Below, one piece after another: positions 44,375 to 53,943 of a DNA stretch of 64,000 nucleotides. The notes under the pieces were generated by a model. The model made no database searches, was not told the DNA's origin, and was given only the letters and a program-made list of their open reading frames with translations. How positions within the stretch are numbered: the stretch's first letter is position 1; each line of letters opens with the position of its first letter. The position numbers were made by a program, and so were the translations under genes. Origin of the DNA: Eutrophocola sp965661105 (GTDB taxonomy: Bacteria; Pseudomonadota; Gammaproteobacteria; Pseudomonadales; Pseudohongiellaceae). The stretch spans positions 47,058 to 111,057 of the forward strand of contig CBFICR010000003.1 of assembly GCA_965661105.1 (NCBI GenBank). The letters run 5' to 3'.

Positions 44375-44729
44375 AATTTTATTTTATTAAACTTTATTAA
44401 CTAAAAGACTTTGAATCAGAAAATAATAATTTAAAGAAATGCTACCTGCCACCTTCAAGGCGCCTTGGTTTTTTTGCAAAAGACCGTTAAAAATACTTTT
44501 CAAGCCACCACACGATTTTTCAAATTAATTCTATCTTACTGATCATAATGCATTTTTTTGACTTTCTGTTTGGCCATTTTATCCTTGTGCGCAAAAAATG
44601 TATGCTTGGGGTAAAGGGATGCAGCGGATACAGGCAAAATACTGCTACCGCTACAACAATCCCGCCACATAATTTACAAGGAAAATTATGTAAAGAAATA
44701 AACCGAAAAGACAAGGAGGAACCATACCA
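44375..44729. other. Intergenic region, AT-rich, no gene seen
   Basis: These 355 bp hold a weak terminator candidate near the left end: CAAGGCGCCTTG (44456-44467, a perfect 12-bp palindrome) followed by G and seven T (44469-44475). A good ribosome site AAGGAGGA (44713-44720) belongs to the next gene. Small ORFs on both strands lack start signals and family features. Confidence 0.5.
44456..44475 (+). terminator. Possible terminator after the peroxidase fusion gene
   Basis: Palindrome CAAGGCGCCTTG is followed by GTTTTTTT about 80 bp past the stop. Because the palindrome has no built-in loop, only a four-pair stem can form, so it is weak as an intrinsic terminator. Confidence 0.35.
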
Positions 44730-45269
44730 ATGAACAGGAAATCAATTGCAATGGAAAGGAATAACCCCTCTCTTCTTCAACTGACTTTTATCACAAGTGT
44801 TTTGCTGCTATCCCGGCAAGCTGTGGCACAGGAAGAGCCCTTACTGGAACAAACAACCCAGAACCAAGAAAGCGGTGAATTAACTACATCTATAGAACAC
44901 CCTTTAACACAGGATGAAAGTCATGCCAGGCGAGAAGCCGGTCTCAAGCTGTTGAAACAGGCAAACCTTAATCCGCAGCTATTTGTCGGCAAAACGCTTA
45001 CTCTGGAAAACGGAAAAACTGTGGGCGAAGTGTTGATGGTCAAGCGAAAACTTGACAACCTTTTTTTATATCTGATCGTGGATGCAACGCCCTATTTTAA
45101 TGAGCCAACAGAGTATGCTGTTGCAGTCAGGGATGTTTCAACCATTATTGGTGACAGAGTCTTTATTGAGCTGGCAAGTGGTATGCACCTGAGAGGGCTC
45201 ACCTATTACCCTGAAGACTATACAGAGGCCGGGGATAACTTTCCGGAAGAAGCACTGGAAAACCAGTAA
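44730..45269 (+). CDS. Exported protein with PRC-barrel-like domain
   Basis: A 179-residue protein. The signal peptide is internal to a charged start (hydrophobic core about 18-30, cleavage near AVAQE), followed by a Gln/Glu-rich linker. A beta-rich domain FVGKTLTLENGKTVGEVLMVKRKLDNLFLYLIVD...VAVRDVSTIIGDRVFIE resembles a PRC barrel, a fold that often mediates assembly or RNA/protein contacts. The resemblance is by eye only. It stands alone between two unrelated genes and has a strong ribosome site, AAGGAGGA. Confidence 0.6.
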   Translation: MNRKSIAMERNNPSLLQLTFITSVLLLSRQAVAQEEPLLEQTTQNQESGELTTSIEHPLTQDESHARREAGLKLLKQANLNPQLFVGKTLTLENGKTVGEVLMVKRKLDNLFLYLIVDATPYFNEPTEYAVAVRDVSTIIGDRVFIELASGMHLRGLTYYPEDYTEAGDNFPEEALENQ

Positions 45270-45309
45270 ACTTCCTTAGTTAAATACACAATAAGGTGAG
45301 CCGGTCACC

Positions 45310-47142
45310 TTATATGGGAAAGAATACGGGAATCAAAAAGCTCAGGCTTGCCCACATAATTAGTGTCAGTGGAATTCCTACCTTGAGAAAATCATTAAAG
45401 GAATAGCCGCCGACAGTCATGACCAGCAGGTTGGTTTTGTATGCCATGGGAGTGGCATAACTCATATTGGCACCAAACAGTACCGCCAGTACAAAGGGTT
45501 CCACAGCAAGCCCCTGCTGTTGTGCAATGCTCATGGCAATCGGTGTGCCAATCACTGCGGCGGCATTATTGGAAACAATATTCGTCAGAATAGCCATCAG
45601 CAGCATCAAGCCACTGAGTTGCAGGGTGATTGAGGAGTCTGCGGTGAGACGGACAAACTGTCCCGCCATGACATCTGCGGCGCCAGTATTCAGCATAGCC
45701 ACACCCAGGCCAAGGGACGCAGCTACAATCAATACTATCTGGGTATTCACCGCTTCCCCCACATCGCGCCAACCCAGACACCCACTCACTATCAGCAGCA
45801 ACACACCGAGCACAGAACTGATGGCGATCGGCAGCAAGCCGAAAGCTGCCATAGCAACCACCAGCACCATTATAGTCAGGGCAACAGGCGCTTTTTTGGA
45901 ATGGGGGAGGTCCGCAGTGCCATCAAGCACCAGGATTCTGCCAGCCTTTTTCAATTCGCCTATTTTCTCACTGGCGCCCTGAACCAGCAGCACATCACCA
46001 ATCTGCAGTGGAATATTTGACATATCGGACATCAACTTTCGATTCTGTGAACCGGCCCGATGCAGTGCAAGGGTCGCCAACTGGTATCGATCTGCAAAGC
46101 GCATATTAGCCAGCGTCCTGCCCAGCAGAGGTGAGTTCTGGGTAACAATGACTTCTGCCATCTGCTGCCCTTGAGCCTGCAAAGGGTGTTCTTCATCCAC
46201 TTTGCTGTCACTGCTATAAAGTTCTGCCCCCAGCAGTTTCTCAAAGCTTTTCAGGTTGTCAGGGGTGTCGCGGACCAGCAACTGATCACCTGCACCAAGC
46301 TTGATGCTGCCATGGGCAACAGACAGATAGTCAGTTCCTGCCCGTTTAACGTATAACACCTTGATTTCGTCATCGGTTTTTTCTACCGCTTCCTTTAAGG
46401 TAAGTCCATCAGCAGCCCCCTCTTCATTAATATTCAGCGCTGCTGAATAAATACGCGGTGAAGAGTCCTTCAATTCCGATTCCCGCTCCGGCAGTATGCG
46501 TGGAGCAATCAGCCAAAGATAGGCAATGGCCAGGGTACTGGTAATCGCTACCGGTGCCAGGAACTCAAACATGCTGAAGCTTTCCATACCCATGCTCACC
46601 GCAACCGAAACCACCAGCAGATTGGTGGAGGTCCCTATGGTAGTTCCCATACCGCCGATGAGCGTGGAAAAACCCATCGGCATAAGTATGCGCGAGGCTG
46701 GCGTCTGGGTTTTCAGGGAGACGCTGGTCAGTATGGGTAAAAGCAGAATAACGACAGGAACATTATTCACAAAGGCACTGAGTCCTGCGCCTACCACCAG
46801 AGTGAGCAGAAACGACAGTTGCGGGGAAATTTCCCAGAATCTTGCCAGCATCCTGCCGATGGGCTCCAGAGCACCGGTACGCGCCAGGCTGTGCCCCACG
46901 ATCATGAGTGCAGTGACAGCAACCAGGGCCTCATGACCAAAACCGGAAAAAAAGTCTATTGCATGCAGTGTCTGGCCGTCATGGCTGTAGGGAAATAGCT
47001 CAAAACCTGCGGTCAGCGTCACCAGCACAAATAGACTGGAGGTTTCCAGCGGGATTTTATCGCGGGTGAAAAGTACCAGCGCGATCACGGTAAGTACCAG
47101 CACGCCCATGGCATGAGGATTAAGAGATAATTCTATCGGCAT
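45310..47142 (-). CDS. SLC13-family permease with two RCK-C (TrkA-C) domains
   Basis: A 610-residue inner-membrane protein. An N-terminal set of about five to six helices (1-215) and a C-terminal set (about 425-610) flank two soluble TrkA-C domains (about 225-405; ADGLTLKEAVEK...LGAGDQLLVRD and MAEVIVTQNSPLLGRTL...LQIGDVLLVQGA). Transport motifs SAFVNNVPVVILLLP and IVSNNAAAVIGTPIA are the paired hairpin ends with SNN/NNP of the DASS/SLC13 group. Substrates of this architecture include sulfate or dicarboxylates in some bacteria; here unknown. The TrkA-C domains suggest regulation by a nucleotide or other ligand. It is convergent with the preceding PRC-like gene. Confidence 0.88.
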   Translation of the reverse strand: MPIELSLNPHAMGVLVLTVIALVLFTRDKIPLETSSLFVLVTLTAGFELFPYSHDGQTLHAIDFFSGFGHEALVAVTALMIVGHSLARTGALEPIGRMLARFWEISPQLSFLLTLVVGAGLSAFVNNVPVVILLLPILTSVSLKTQTPASRILMPMGFSTLIGGMGTTIGTSTNLLVVSVAVSMGMESFSMFEFLAPVAITSTLAIAYLWLIAPRILPERESELKDSSPRIYSAALNINEEGAADGLTLKEAVEKTDDEIKVLYVKRAGTDYLSVAHGSIKLGAGDQLLVRDTPDNLKSFEKLLGAELYSSDSKVDEEHPLQAQGQQMAEVIVTQNSPLLGRTLANMRFADRYQLATLALHRAGSQNRKLMSDMSNIPLQIGDVLLVQGASEKIGELKKAGRILVLDGTADLPHSKKAPVALTIMVLVVAMAAFGLLPIAISSVLGVLLLIVSGCLGWRDVGEAVNTQIVLIVAASLGLGVAMLNTGAADVMAGQFVRLTADSSITLQLSGLMLLMAILTNIVSNNAAAVIGTPIAMSIAQQQGLAVEPFVLAVLFGANMSYATPMAYKTNLLVMTVGGYSFNDFLKVGIPLTLIMWASLSFLIPVFFPI

Positions 47143-47221
47143 AATTTCGGTATACTGCTGCCGCTCGACAAGCCACCTATACTAAACCATCAGTGAGCTA
47201 TAAGGACACACCTGAATATTC

Positions 47222-47632
47222 ATGTCAGACCAAAGCGATTATATTTTTGTATACGGCACACTGCGCAGTGATTCCGACTCCGAAAACTATCACAGACTCA
47301 TTGCTCCCGGGTTCACTCTGGTAGATCGTGCCACGGTAGCCGGCAGACTTTATTTGATCACGGATTACCCGGGCTTGCTGCGCGCGGAAAACAGACATGA
47401 AAAGGTTGTCGGGGAATTGTATGCATTCAGTGGCGGAGAATCCGCGCTTGCGGATCTGGATGAGTATGAAGAATGTGCCGCTCATTCACCGCAACCGCAT
47501 CTGTATACCCGTAGCCGGGAAACCATTTCATTGCAGGATGGATCTGTCTATTCCGCCTGGGTGTATTTCTACAATCTGCCGGTCGCTGAAGAACAGCTCA
47601 TCAGGTCCGGCGATTTTCTGGACCCGTTCTAG
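47222..47632 (+). CDS. Gamma-glutamylcyclotransferase (AIG2-like) family protein
   Basis: A 136-residue protein. It has the phosphate-site-like YGTLRSD at residue 11 and a Glu in DEYEEC in the position of the catalytic acid, typical of the GGCT/AIG2 fold. The family cleaves gamma-glutamyl amines to 5-oxoproline in some members; many bacterial ones are uncharacterised. It has no clear ribosome site and stands just before the MATE gene (78 bp). A link with the GCS2-like ligase at 17984 is possible, as both concern gamma-glutamyl compounds, but this is speculation. Confidence 0.88.
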   Translation: MSDQSDYIFVYGTLRSDSDSENYHRLIAPGFTLVDRATVAGRLYLITDYPGLLRAENRHEKVVGELYAFSGGESALADLDEYEECAAHSPQPHLYTRSRETISLQDGSVYSAWVYFYNLPVAEEQLIRSGDFLDPF

Positions 47633-47710
47633 AAAATTCCCGAAAAACATCCTGCCAGCCCAGGTTTTATTCCTGTAAACTCGCGTTTTTTCCTGCCGCA
47701 ACAAAATGCC

Positions 47711-49081
47711 ATGAAAGATCTGACACAGGGTTCCATAATTCGTACCATACTGACCATGGCGGCGCCCGTGGCTGCCGGTATGATTTTCCAGACCCTGTAC
47801 CTGTTAATAGATCTTTATTTTGTTTCTGCCCTCGGTGATGCTGCCATAGCGGGCGTCGGGGCGGCTGGCACTTTATTTTTTGTTGTTATGGCGCTAAGCC
47901 AGATCCTCGGTGTGAGTGCTGTCGCCCTGATATCCCAGGCGGTAGGACGCAAGGACCAGGACTATGCCAATCTGGTATTCAACCAGTCCATGGTGCTGGC
48001 AGGCATATTTGCCATCGCCACGTTGGTGGGTGGCTATACCCTGTCAGACCTTTTCATGGCCACCATTGCCGCTGGAGATGCCCAGCGTCAGGGCGTTATT
48101 TTTCTGAACTGGTTCCTGCCTGCCATGGGTATGCAATTCGCCATAATGGGAATGGGCTCTACCCTGCGTGCCACCGGTATCGTTAAACCCACCATGATGA
48201 TTCAGGTCATCACCATCATTCTCAATATTATTCTGGCTCCCATGCTCATTGCCGGCTGGGGTCCAGGCCCGGCGCTTGGTGTTATGGGGGCAGGCCTGGC
48301 TACCACAATTTCCAGTGCGATCGGGGTTATTCTGCTGCTGACCTACTTCATCAAGCTGGAAAAATACGTGTCTTTCCAGCCAAGCCTGTGGAAACCGCAC
48401 TTTGCAATCTGGGGCAGGATGTTAAATATAGGGCTACCAGCAGGTGGTGAGATGCTGCTTATGTTTGGTTATTTTGCCATCGTCTACTGGCTGATCCAGG
48501 ATTTCGGTGAGGCCTCCCAGGCGGGTTTCAGTATCGGCGGGCGCATCATGCAATCCATATTCATGCCAACCATGGCCATTGCCTTTGCTGTAGGGCCGAT
48601 TGCCGGCCAAAACTTTGGCGCCGGACATGGCGATCGGGTGCGAGAAGTCTGTTACAAGGGGATTATGCTCAGCGCCATTGTCATGTTCGTGGTCACTCTG
48701 GTATTACAATATCACCCTGAAACCATCATTGCCTCATTTACAGAAGAGGCTGAAGTCATCAGCGTCGGTGCCGGATTCCTGCAAATTATTTCCTGGAACT
48801 TCGTGGCCCAGGGTATTATTTTTACCTGTTCCGGTATGTTTCAGGGGCTGGGTAATACCAGGCCTGCCATGCTCAGTTCTGCCAGTCGCCTGATCATCTT
48901 TGTTCCCATTGCTGTGTGGATGAGCAAACAGGACGGCTTTACAGAAAACCAGATCTGGTATGTCTCGGTATTGTCCGTCACCCTGCAGGCAGTAATCAGC
49001 TTCCTGTTGGTACAAAAGGAAATGACCTTAAAACTTAAAGGACTGCAACAACCTGAAACGCTCGCTACGGTCCCAACCTGA
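47711..49081 (+). CDS. MATE-family efflux transporter
   Basis: A 456-residue protein with 12 predicted helices in two related halves. MATE features are MAAPVAAGMIFQTLYLLIDLYFVSALG at the N-terminus (with the Asp of helix 1), ALISQAVGRKD, GMGSTLRATGI and the second-half AVGPIAGQNFGAGHGDRV with GMFQGLGNTRPAM. Members export cationic drugs or metabolites in exchange for Na+ or H+. The end is 110 bp before uup, on the same strand. Confidence 0.93.
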   Translation: MKDLTQGSIIRTILTMAAPVAAGMIFQTLYLLIDLYFVSALGDAAIAGVGAAGTLFFVVMALSQILGVSAVALISQAVGRKDQDYANLVFNQSMVLAGIFAIATLVGGYTLSDLFMATIAAGDAQRQGVIFLNWFLPAMGMQFAIMGMGSTLRATGIVKPTMMIQVITIILNIILAPMLIAGWGPGPALGVMGAGLATTISSAIGVILLLTYFIKLEKYVSFQPSLWKPHFAIWGRMLNIGLPAGGEMLLMFGYFAIVYWLIQDFGEASQAGFSIGGRIMQSIFMPTMAIAFAVGPIAGQNFGAGHGDRVREVCYKGIMLSAIVMFVVTLVLQYHPETIIASFTEEAEVISVGAGFLQIISWNFVAQGIIFTCSGMFQGLGNTRPAMLSSASRLIIFVPIAVWMSKQDGFTENQIWYVSVLSVTLQAVISFLLVQKEMTLKLKGLQQPETLATVPT

Positions 49082-49191
49082 GACTGTTCCTGTTAGCATG
49101 ATTTCCCGTTAATGCAGGATTTGCGTCCCGGCTTGCGCCAGTGAAATTACTTCAGCCACAACATCATCCAACGTGAGAAAAAACAGGTACC

Positions 49192-51093
49192 ATGCCTTTA
49201 CTTACCCTTAAAGATATCCATCTGGCCTATGGCCCCCAGGTTTTGCTTGAAAAGGAAGCCATGACCATTGAGTCTGGCGACATTATCGGGCTGCTGGGAC
49301 GCAACGGGGTCGGCAAGACCTCCCTGCTGAAGATTCTGATTGGTGAGAATAAACCGGACAGCGGAGAACGTTGGCTAAGCCCCGGTATGCGCATCGCCGC
49401 ACTGGAACAGGAACTGCCCTTCCAGGCGGAAGAAACTGTCTATGAGTTTATCGCCGGTGGACTGGAAAAAGTAGGTCGCCTGTTAAAGGAATACCATCAG
49501 CTTACTGTACTGTCAGATGGCATTCCGGACATGGACAAACTGGCCCGACTGCAAACTGAAATTGATGCCATTGATGGCTGGAAAATTCAGCAAAAGGTCG
49601 AAACCGTTATCAGCCAACTTGAACTGCCCAGTGACAGCCTCATGTCGAGCCTCTCGGGAGGCTGGTCCAGGCGGGCTGCACTGGCTAGAGCGCTGGTACT
49701 GGATCCGGATATTTTGCTGCTGGATGAACCCACCAACCATCTGGATATTCCTGCTATCGAATGGCTGGAAAAACTGTTGCTGGATTTTCGCGGCGCTATT
49801 GTGCTTATCACCCATGACAGAACCTTTCTGCAAAAAGTGGCGAATCGCATTATGGAGCTTGATCGTGGCCACCTGATTTACTGGCAGCATGATTACGAAG
49901 GCTTTTTAGTACATCGAGATCAGCAACTGGCCGCTGAAGCAAAAACCCACTCTGAATTTGACAAGAAACTGGCCAGGGAAGAAGTCTGGATTCGCCAGGG
50001 TATCAAGGCTCGACGTACACGCAATGAAGGCCGCGTGCGCGCGCTTGAAAAAATGCGCGACGAGTTAAAAGCGCGACGCAATGTTCAGGGCAACGCCAGA
50101 ATTTCTCTCAACAAAAGTGATGCCTCTGGCAAGATTGTGGTTGAAGCACTGGGCATCAAGCATGGCTATGATGACAAACAGCTGGTCAGGGACTTCTCCA
50201 TTACTATTATGCGCGGCGACCGCATTGGCCTGATTGGCCCTAATGGCACCGGCAAAACCACCCTGCTGAAAATATTACTTGGACAACTTACCCCGGATCA
50301 CGGCAAGGTAAAAATCGGCACGCGTATCGAAATTGCCTATTTTGATCAACTCCGGGAACAACTTGAGTTGCAAAAAACTGTTCAGCAAAACCTCGCCGAT
50401 GGTGGAGACTTTGTCACCATTAATGGACGCGATGTCCATGTGATCAGTTATCTACAGGATTTCCTGTTTACCCCTGATCGCATACGCCAGCCGGTGAAAT
50501 CACTTTCAGGAGGCGAACAGAATCGTCTGATTCTTGCCCGCCTTTTCAGCAAGCCCGCTAACGTGCTGGTTTTGGATGAACCCACCAATGACCTGGACAT
50601 GGAAACCCTGGAATTGCTTGAGGAAATACTGCTGTCATTTGAAGGCACCCTGTTACTGGTCAGTCATGACCGCGCCTTCCTGGACAACGTCGTTACCAGT
50701 TCAATCGTATTTGAAGGTAATGGGGAAGTGAACCATTATGTTGGTGGTTATCAGGACTGGATTGATCATGGCGGCTCCTTTAACAGCGAAGTCAGCGCTG
50801 AAAAACCGACGCTGCCCCGGGAAAATGCAGAACAGGCGAAATCACAAAAACCACAACCAACCCAGCCACGCAAACTGTCTTACATGCTGCAACGGGAGCT
50901 TGATCAGTTGCCCGGCAAAATAGAAGAGGCAGAAACCAGGCTAAGGCAGCTGGAAGAGACCATTTCCAATCCCGAGTTTTATCAGGATGAACAGCCCCGC
51001 ATCGACGAAGTGCTGAAACAGGTCTCCGTCGCACAGGAGAGCCTGGAAAAACTCTATGCACGCTGGGAAGAAATAGAACAGGGTCAGCAATAA
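49192..51093 (+). CDS. uup: ABC-F ATPase Uup
   Basis: A 633-residue soluble protein with two ABC cassettes. The first has Walker A GRNGVGKTS (about 37) and signature LSGGWSRRAALARAL (about 158) with LLDEPTNHLD. The second has GPNGTGKTT (about 352) and LSGGEQNRLILARLF with LVLDEPTNDLD. The linker region about 235-310 is helical and charged. The C-terminal about 80 residues form a coiled coil (LSYMLQRELDQLPGKIEEAETRLRQLEET), as in Uup. It helps ribosome or DNA-related remodelling; E. coli Uup affects transposon excision and ribosome assembly. The mtfA gene follows after 3 bp and is probably co-transcribed. Confidence 0.95.
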   Translation: MPLLTLKDIHLAYGPQVLLEKEAMTIESGDIIGLLGRNGVGKTSLLKILIGENKPDSGERWLSPGMRIAALEQELPFQAEETVYEFIAGGLEKVGRLLKEYHQLTVLSDGIPDMDKLARLQTEIDAIDGWKIQQKVETVISQLELPSDSLMSSLSGGWSRRAALARALVLDPDILLLDEPTNHLDIPAIEWLEKLLLDFRGAIVLITHDRTFLQKVANRIMELDRGHLIYWQHDYEGFLVHRDQQLAAEAKTHSEFDKKLAREEVWIRQGIKARRTRNEGRVRALEKMRDELKARRNVQGNARISLNKSDASGKIVVEALGIKHGYDDKQLVRDFSITIMRGDRIGLIGPNGTGKTTLLKILLGQLTPDHGKVKIGTRIEIAYFDQLREQLELQKTVQQNLADGGDFVTINGRDVHVISYLQDFLFTPDRIRQPVKSLSGGEQNRLILARLFSKPANVLVLDEPTNDLDMETLELLEEILLSFEGTLLLVSHDRAFLDNVVTSSIVFEGNGEVNHYVGGYQDWIDHGGSFNSEVSAEKPTLPRENAEQAKSQKPQPTQPRKLSYMLQRELDQLPGKIEEAETRLRQLEETISNPEFYQDEQPRIDEVLKQVSVAQESLEKLYARWEEIEQGQQ

Positions 51094-51096
51094 TTC

Positions 51097-51906
51097 ATGA
51101 CTCCCTATGTAATCCTTTTTCTGGTTTTCCTTGTCATTTTTGTCGGCATCACCTATCCCGGATGGCGCCAAAAGCAAATCCTCAGCAAGCCATTTCCTCC
51201 AAGCTGGCAATCCACTATTGATCAGCGTCTACCCTTTTTTCAGAAACTGACCGCATCAGAACAAGGCCAGCTAAAAGACATGGTGAAGCTGTTTATCGCC
51301 GGCAAAACATTCTATGGCTGTGATGGGCTTGAAATGAATGACGAGATAAGAGTCACTATTGCAGCGGAAGCCTGCCTGTTACTGCTAAACCGAAAAACAG
51401 GAATCTATCCACGCCTTAAACATATCCTGGTTTATCCTTATGCATTTCGGGCCGGTCATGACCGACATAGCCCTGATGGCACGGTGGATACTTCTGAGCG
51501 GGGCTTACTCGGTGAATCCTGGCATTATGGCAAAATCATCCTGTCATGGGATGATGTCGACAAAGGCATCAGGAATTTCCAGGATGGACAGAATGTTGTA
51601 CTGCATGAGTTTTCTCACCAGCTGGATAGTGAATCCGGCTCAGCCAATGGCGCACCGGTTTTACACAGCAACAGCTATACCACCTGGGCAAATATTCTTT
51701 CGAAAGAGTTTGAGGAATTAAACAAGGATTTTTCCAATCACCACAAATCAGTCATGGATTACTATGGCGCGACTAATCCCGCCGAATTTTTTGCCGTGGC
51801 GACAGAAACCTTTTTTGAAAAACCCGAAAAGCTGAAAGAAAAACATCCGGAACTATTCGAAGTACTCAGAAAATATTACGCATTAAACCCTGAAGACTGG
51901 CATTAG
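51097..51906 (+). CDS. mtfA: Zinc-dependent peptidase MtfA
   Basis: A 269-residue protein of the M90 peptidase family. An N-terminal hydrophobic helix (about 4-20) may anchor it. The metal-binding motif VLHEFSHQLDSESG (HExxH) is near residue 170, and a downstream glutamate region (NPAEFFAVATETFFEKPEKL) supplies the third ligand. E. coli MtfA is a cytosolic aminopeptidase-like enzyme that also binds the glucose repressor Mlc; whether Mlc exists here is unknown. It starts 3 bp after uup, and a strong terminator follows. Confidence 0.93.
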   Translation: MTPYVILFLVFLVIFVGITYPGWRQKQILSKPFPPSWQSTIDQRLPFFQKLTASEQGQLKDMVKLFIAGKTFYGCDGLEMNDEIRVTIAAEACLLLLNRKTGIYPRLKHILVYPYAFRAGHDRHSPDGTVDTSERGLLGESWHYGKIILSWDDVDKGIRNFQDGQNVVLHEFSHQLDSESGSANGAPVLHSNSYTTWANILSKEFEELNKDFSNHHKSVMDYYGATNPAEFFAVATETFFEKPEKLKEKHPELFEVLRKYYALNPEDWH

Positions 51907-51961
51907 ATCCTTTTTCAGAGTCGTATTAGTTATTGTCGGGGTAAAAAAATAAAGACAAAAA

Positions 51962-51986
51962 AACCAGCCAAAAGGCTGGTTTTTTT
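51962..51986. terminator. Bidirectional Rho-independent terminator
   Basis: AACCAGCC (51962-51969) pairs with GGCTGGTT (51974-51981) around AAAA, followed by Ts on the plus strand and preceded by As, so it works on both strands. It ends the uup-mtfA transcript and, in the other direction, the YdcH-like gene. Confidence 0.9.
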
Positions 51987-52010
51987 ATCAGGCTTTATTC
52001 TCTACTTTTA

Positions 52011-52247
52011 TTACTTGGTGAGCATGGCGTAAAGCTCGTCTTTCAAATGTAAGCGACGTTTCTTGGCTTCTTCTTCAGTCATGGAAGACACTGGTGTTAC
52101 CTCGTTCTCCATCTTCTCTACCTCTGTTGTTAGCTCATGATATTCATCAAACAGTCTTCGAAAATGGTTATTACTTGTCTTCATTTCATGGATTTTATCG
52201 TTCAATTCGGGAAATTCATGGTGTAGATCATGGTGTTCAATTGACAT
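52011..52247 (-). CDS. YdcH-family small protein (DUF465)
   Basis: A 78-residue protein, all helical. It opens MSIEHHDLHHEFPELNDKIHEMKTSNNHFRRLFDEYHEL and ends in KKRRLHLKDELYAMLTK, the DUF465 pattern of a short coiled-coil hairpin. The function is unknown in any bacterium I can name. It is monocistronic, with the shared terminator downstream. Confidence 0.93.
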   Translation of the reverse strand: MSIEHHDLHHEFPELNDKIHEMKTSNNHFRRLFDEYHELTTEVEKMENEVTPVSSMTEEEAKKRRLHLKDELYAMLTK

Positions 52248-52578
52248 ATTGTCTCCTTATGAGCTTACTTCTGGCTCGGTAAAAAAATCTTTATACTGAT
52301 TATCTGACAGGTAAAGCTGACATGCTTAATAGTAACCTTGGCACGATGTTACCATGTTGATTTACATCATTTCACCACTAAACACTTTATGGATAAAACC
52401 AGCCTGGGCACTGCAAATCCAGCTCTGCATAGCTTGATAAATGAGACTGTGATTTTACTGACCGGGAGTGTACTGGCATTATTGGGTTTCTGATACCCGG
52501 TTCATCATTAATGGTGTTTAATCAGTTTTTAGTTACTTCCATTAAATTTTAAAATAAAGCAAACCATGGAATTTAAAG
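52248..52578. other. Intergenic region; possible 34-residue membrane peptide at 52389-52493
   Basis: This 331-bp gap holds the promoter of the YdcH gene on the left and that of the SGNH hydrolase on the right. The only coding suggestion is ATG 52389 to TGA 52493 on the plus strand, a 34-residue peptide whose second half (ETVILLTGSVLALLGF) is a plausible membrane helix, but there is no clear ribosome site. A short inverted repeat GGGT/ACCC overlaps its stop. Confidence 0.3.
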
Positions 52579-53301
52579 ATGAATAAACCCTTAAGAAAAC
52601 CTGTTACCCGCTTTATCGCTTTACTCGCCCTTGTCCTTTTTACAGGGGTTGTCAGCGCACAACCTGAAATTGATCCGACCCGCTGGGAAAGTGATATGCA
52701 GGCATTTCAACGCCAGGATGAGCTTGATCCGCCACCACAGGGGGCTATTGTACTCACAGGCAGCTCCAGTATCGCTCGCTGGAATGATCAGGCTGCTGCA
52801 GCCCTGTCTCCACTCACTGTGATACCGAGAGGTTTCGGTGGCAGCGTGATGGGGGATCTATTGTTTCATCTTGAGCGCGCAGTACTGAAGTACAAGCCTC
52901 GAGCCATTCTGATCTATGAAGGTGATAACGATACGTCTTATGGTATCCCTGCAGAAACTATCCTGGATCAGTTGCAGCAGATTATCAGCCGCATTCACGA
53001 GGAGTTACCACAATCACGCATTTACGTACTATCCGTCAAGCCAAGCATCCTGCGGAAAAGCATCTGGCAAAATGCACAGCTGGTAAATGCCGGCTACAGA
53101 ATGATTGCCGCACAGGACCCTCTGGTACATTATGTTGATGTGGCGAATCCTTTTCTGAAGCAAGATGGCACAGTGATGGACGACATTTTCATCTCGGACG
53201 ATCTGCACCTTAATACCATGGGCAATCTGATCTGGGGGGCAAGCATACGCGCTGCCCTGATGCCTCTTGAAGCCCGGCATGAATCAACTTTGAAAGACTG
53301 A
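52579..53301 (+). CDS. SGNH/GDSL hydrolase, secreted
   Basis: A 240-residue exported esterase-like protein with a signal peptide (about 1-28, ending VSAQP). The SGNH blocks are VLTGSSSIARW (block I nucleophile Ser), RGFGGSVMGDLL (block II Gly), YEGDNDTSYG (block III Asn) and ISDDLHLNTMG (block V Asp and His). This arrangement fits the GDSL family with a TGSSSI nucleophile site. The substrate, a lipid or acetylated sugar, is unknown. It is 49 bp before the next secreted protein and may share its transcript. Confidence 0.88.
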   Translation: MNKPLRKPVTRFIALLALVLFTGVVSAQPEIDPTRWESDMQAFQRQDELDPPPQGAIVLTGSSSIARWNDQAAAALSPLTVIPRGFGGSVMGDLLFHLERAVLKYKPRAILIYEGDNDTSYGIPAETILDQLQQIISRIHEELPQSRIYVLSVKPSILRKSIWQNAQLVNAGYRMIAAQDPLVHYVDVANPFLKQDGTVMDDIFISDDLHLNTMGNLIWGASIRAALMPLEARHESTLKD

Positions 53302-53350
53302 TCCATAACCCCGGGCATGGATGAGACAGACAATAAAAAAGGGGACTGGG

Positions 53351-53902
53351 ATGAAAACTATTTATGCGCTTTTACTGACCATTTGTTGCACACAGGTTGT
53401 TGCCGAAGTGGCTACTTTTTCTACCAGCGATAACACACTGAAGGTTCCTTTGCTGGTCATTAACGGGTCGGTGTATTACGAAGATGTCTCCTTTACCCTG
53501 GACAGCAAGACAGGAAAGTTCAGCATCATGTCCGCCAGCAAGTCTGATATCGAAGCAGTGGGCGCCCAAACCGCAAAATTATCATCAACAGCCCCTGCAA
53601 TATTATTTACCAATGACACCCTGAGCCTGCTGGATATCCAGGATTCACGATGCCCGCAAGACGCTCAGTGCATAGTGGCCGGTGAGGTCACTATTGGCCT
53701 GCAGTTGCAAGACCACAACACCAATGCCATTACCCTGATGGAATTAACCCTGGAAGGAAACGGGGATGTGCCTGGAGAAGCAGTAAAAACAAAAGATTAC
53801 AGTTTCAGATTACTTGATGCATCACCTTACCCCGCGCTAGACACCACTATTATCGAAGGGGATTACAGTTTCACAGTAGAGTACTCCCTTAACCTGAACT
53901 AA
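53351..53902 (+). CDS. Secreted protein with conserved Cys pair, unknown function
   Basis: A 183-residue exported protein. ATG 53351 is preferred over 53321 because it begins the signal peptide (MKTIYALLLTICCTQVVAE) and has GGGGA before it. The mature protein is beta-rich, with two cysteines in SRCPQDAQCIVAGEVTIGLQL, a pattern seen in several uncharacterised periplasmic proteins. No family is assigned. It follows the SGNH hydrolase gene by 49 bp. Confidence 0.6.
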   Translation: MKTIYALLLTICCTQVVAEVATFSTSDNTLKVPLLVINGSVYYEDVSFTLDSKTGKFSIMSASKSDIEAVGAQTAKLSSTAPAILFTNDTLSLLDIQDSRCPQDAQCIVAGEVTIGLQLQDHNTNAITLMELTLEGNGDVPGEAVKTKDYSFRLLDASPYPALDTTIIEGDYSFTVEYSLNLN

Positions 53903-53943
53903 CGCCTGCTAATTACTACCGATAACCTGAGGGGAGATACCTT

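Noticed and set aside
44548..44733. 61-residue plus-strand ORF upstream of the PRC-like gene
   Set aside because: No ribosome site or family likeness, and it runs into the next gene's Shine-Dalgarno sequence.
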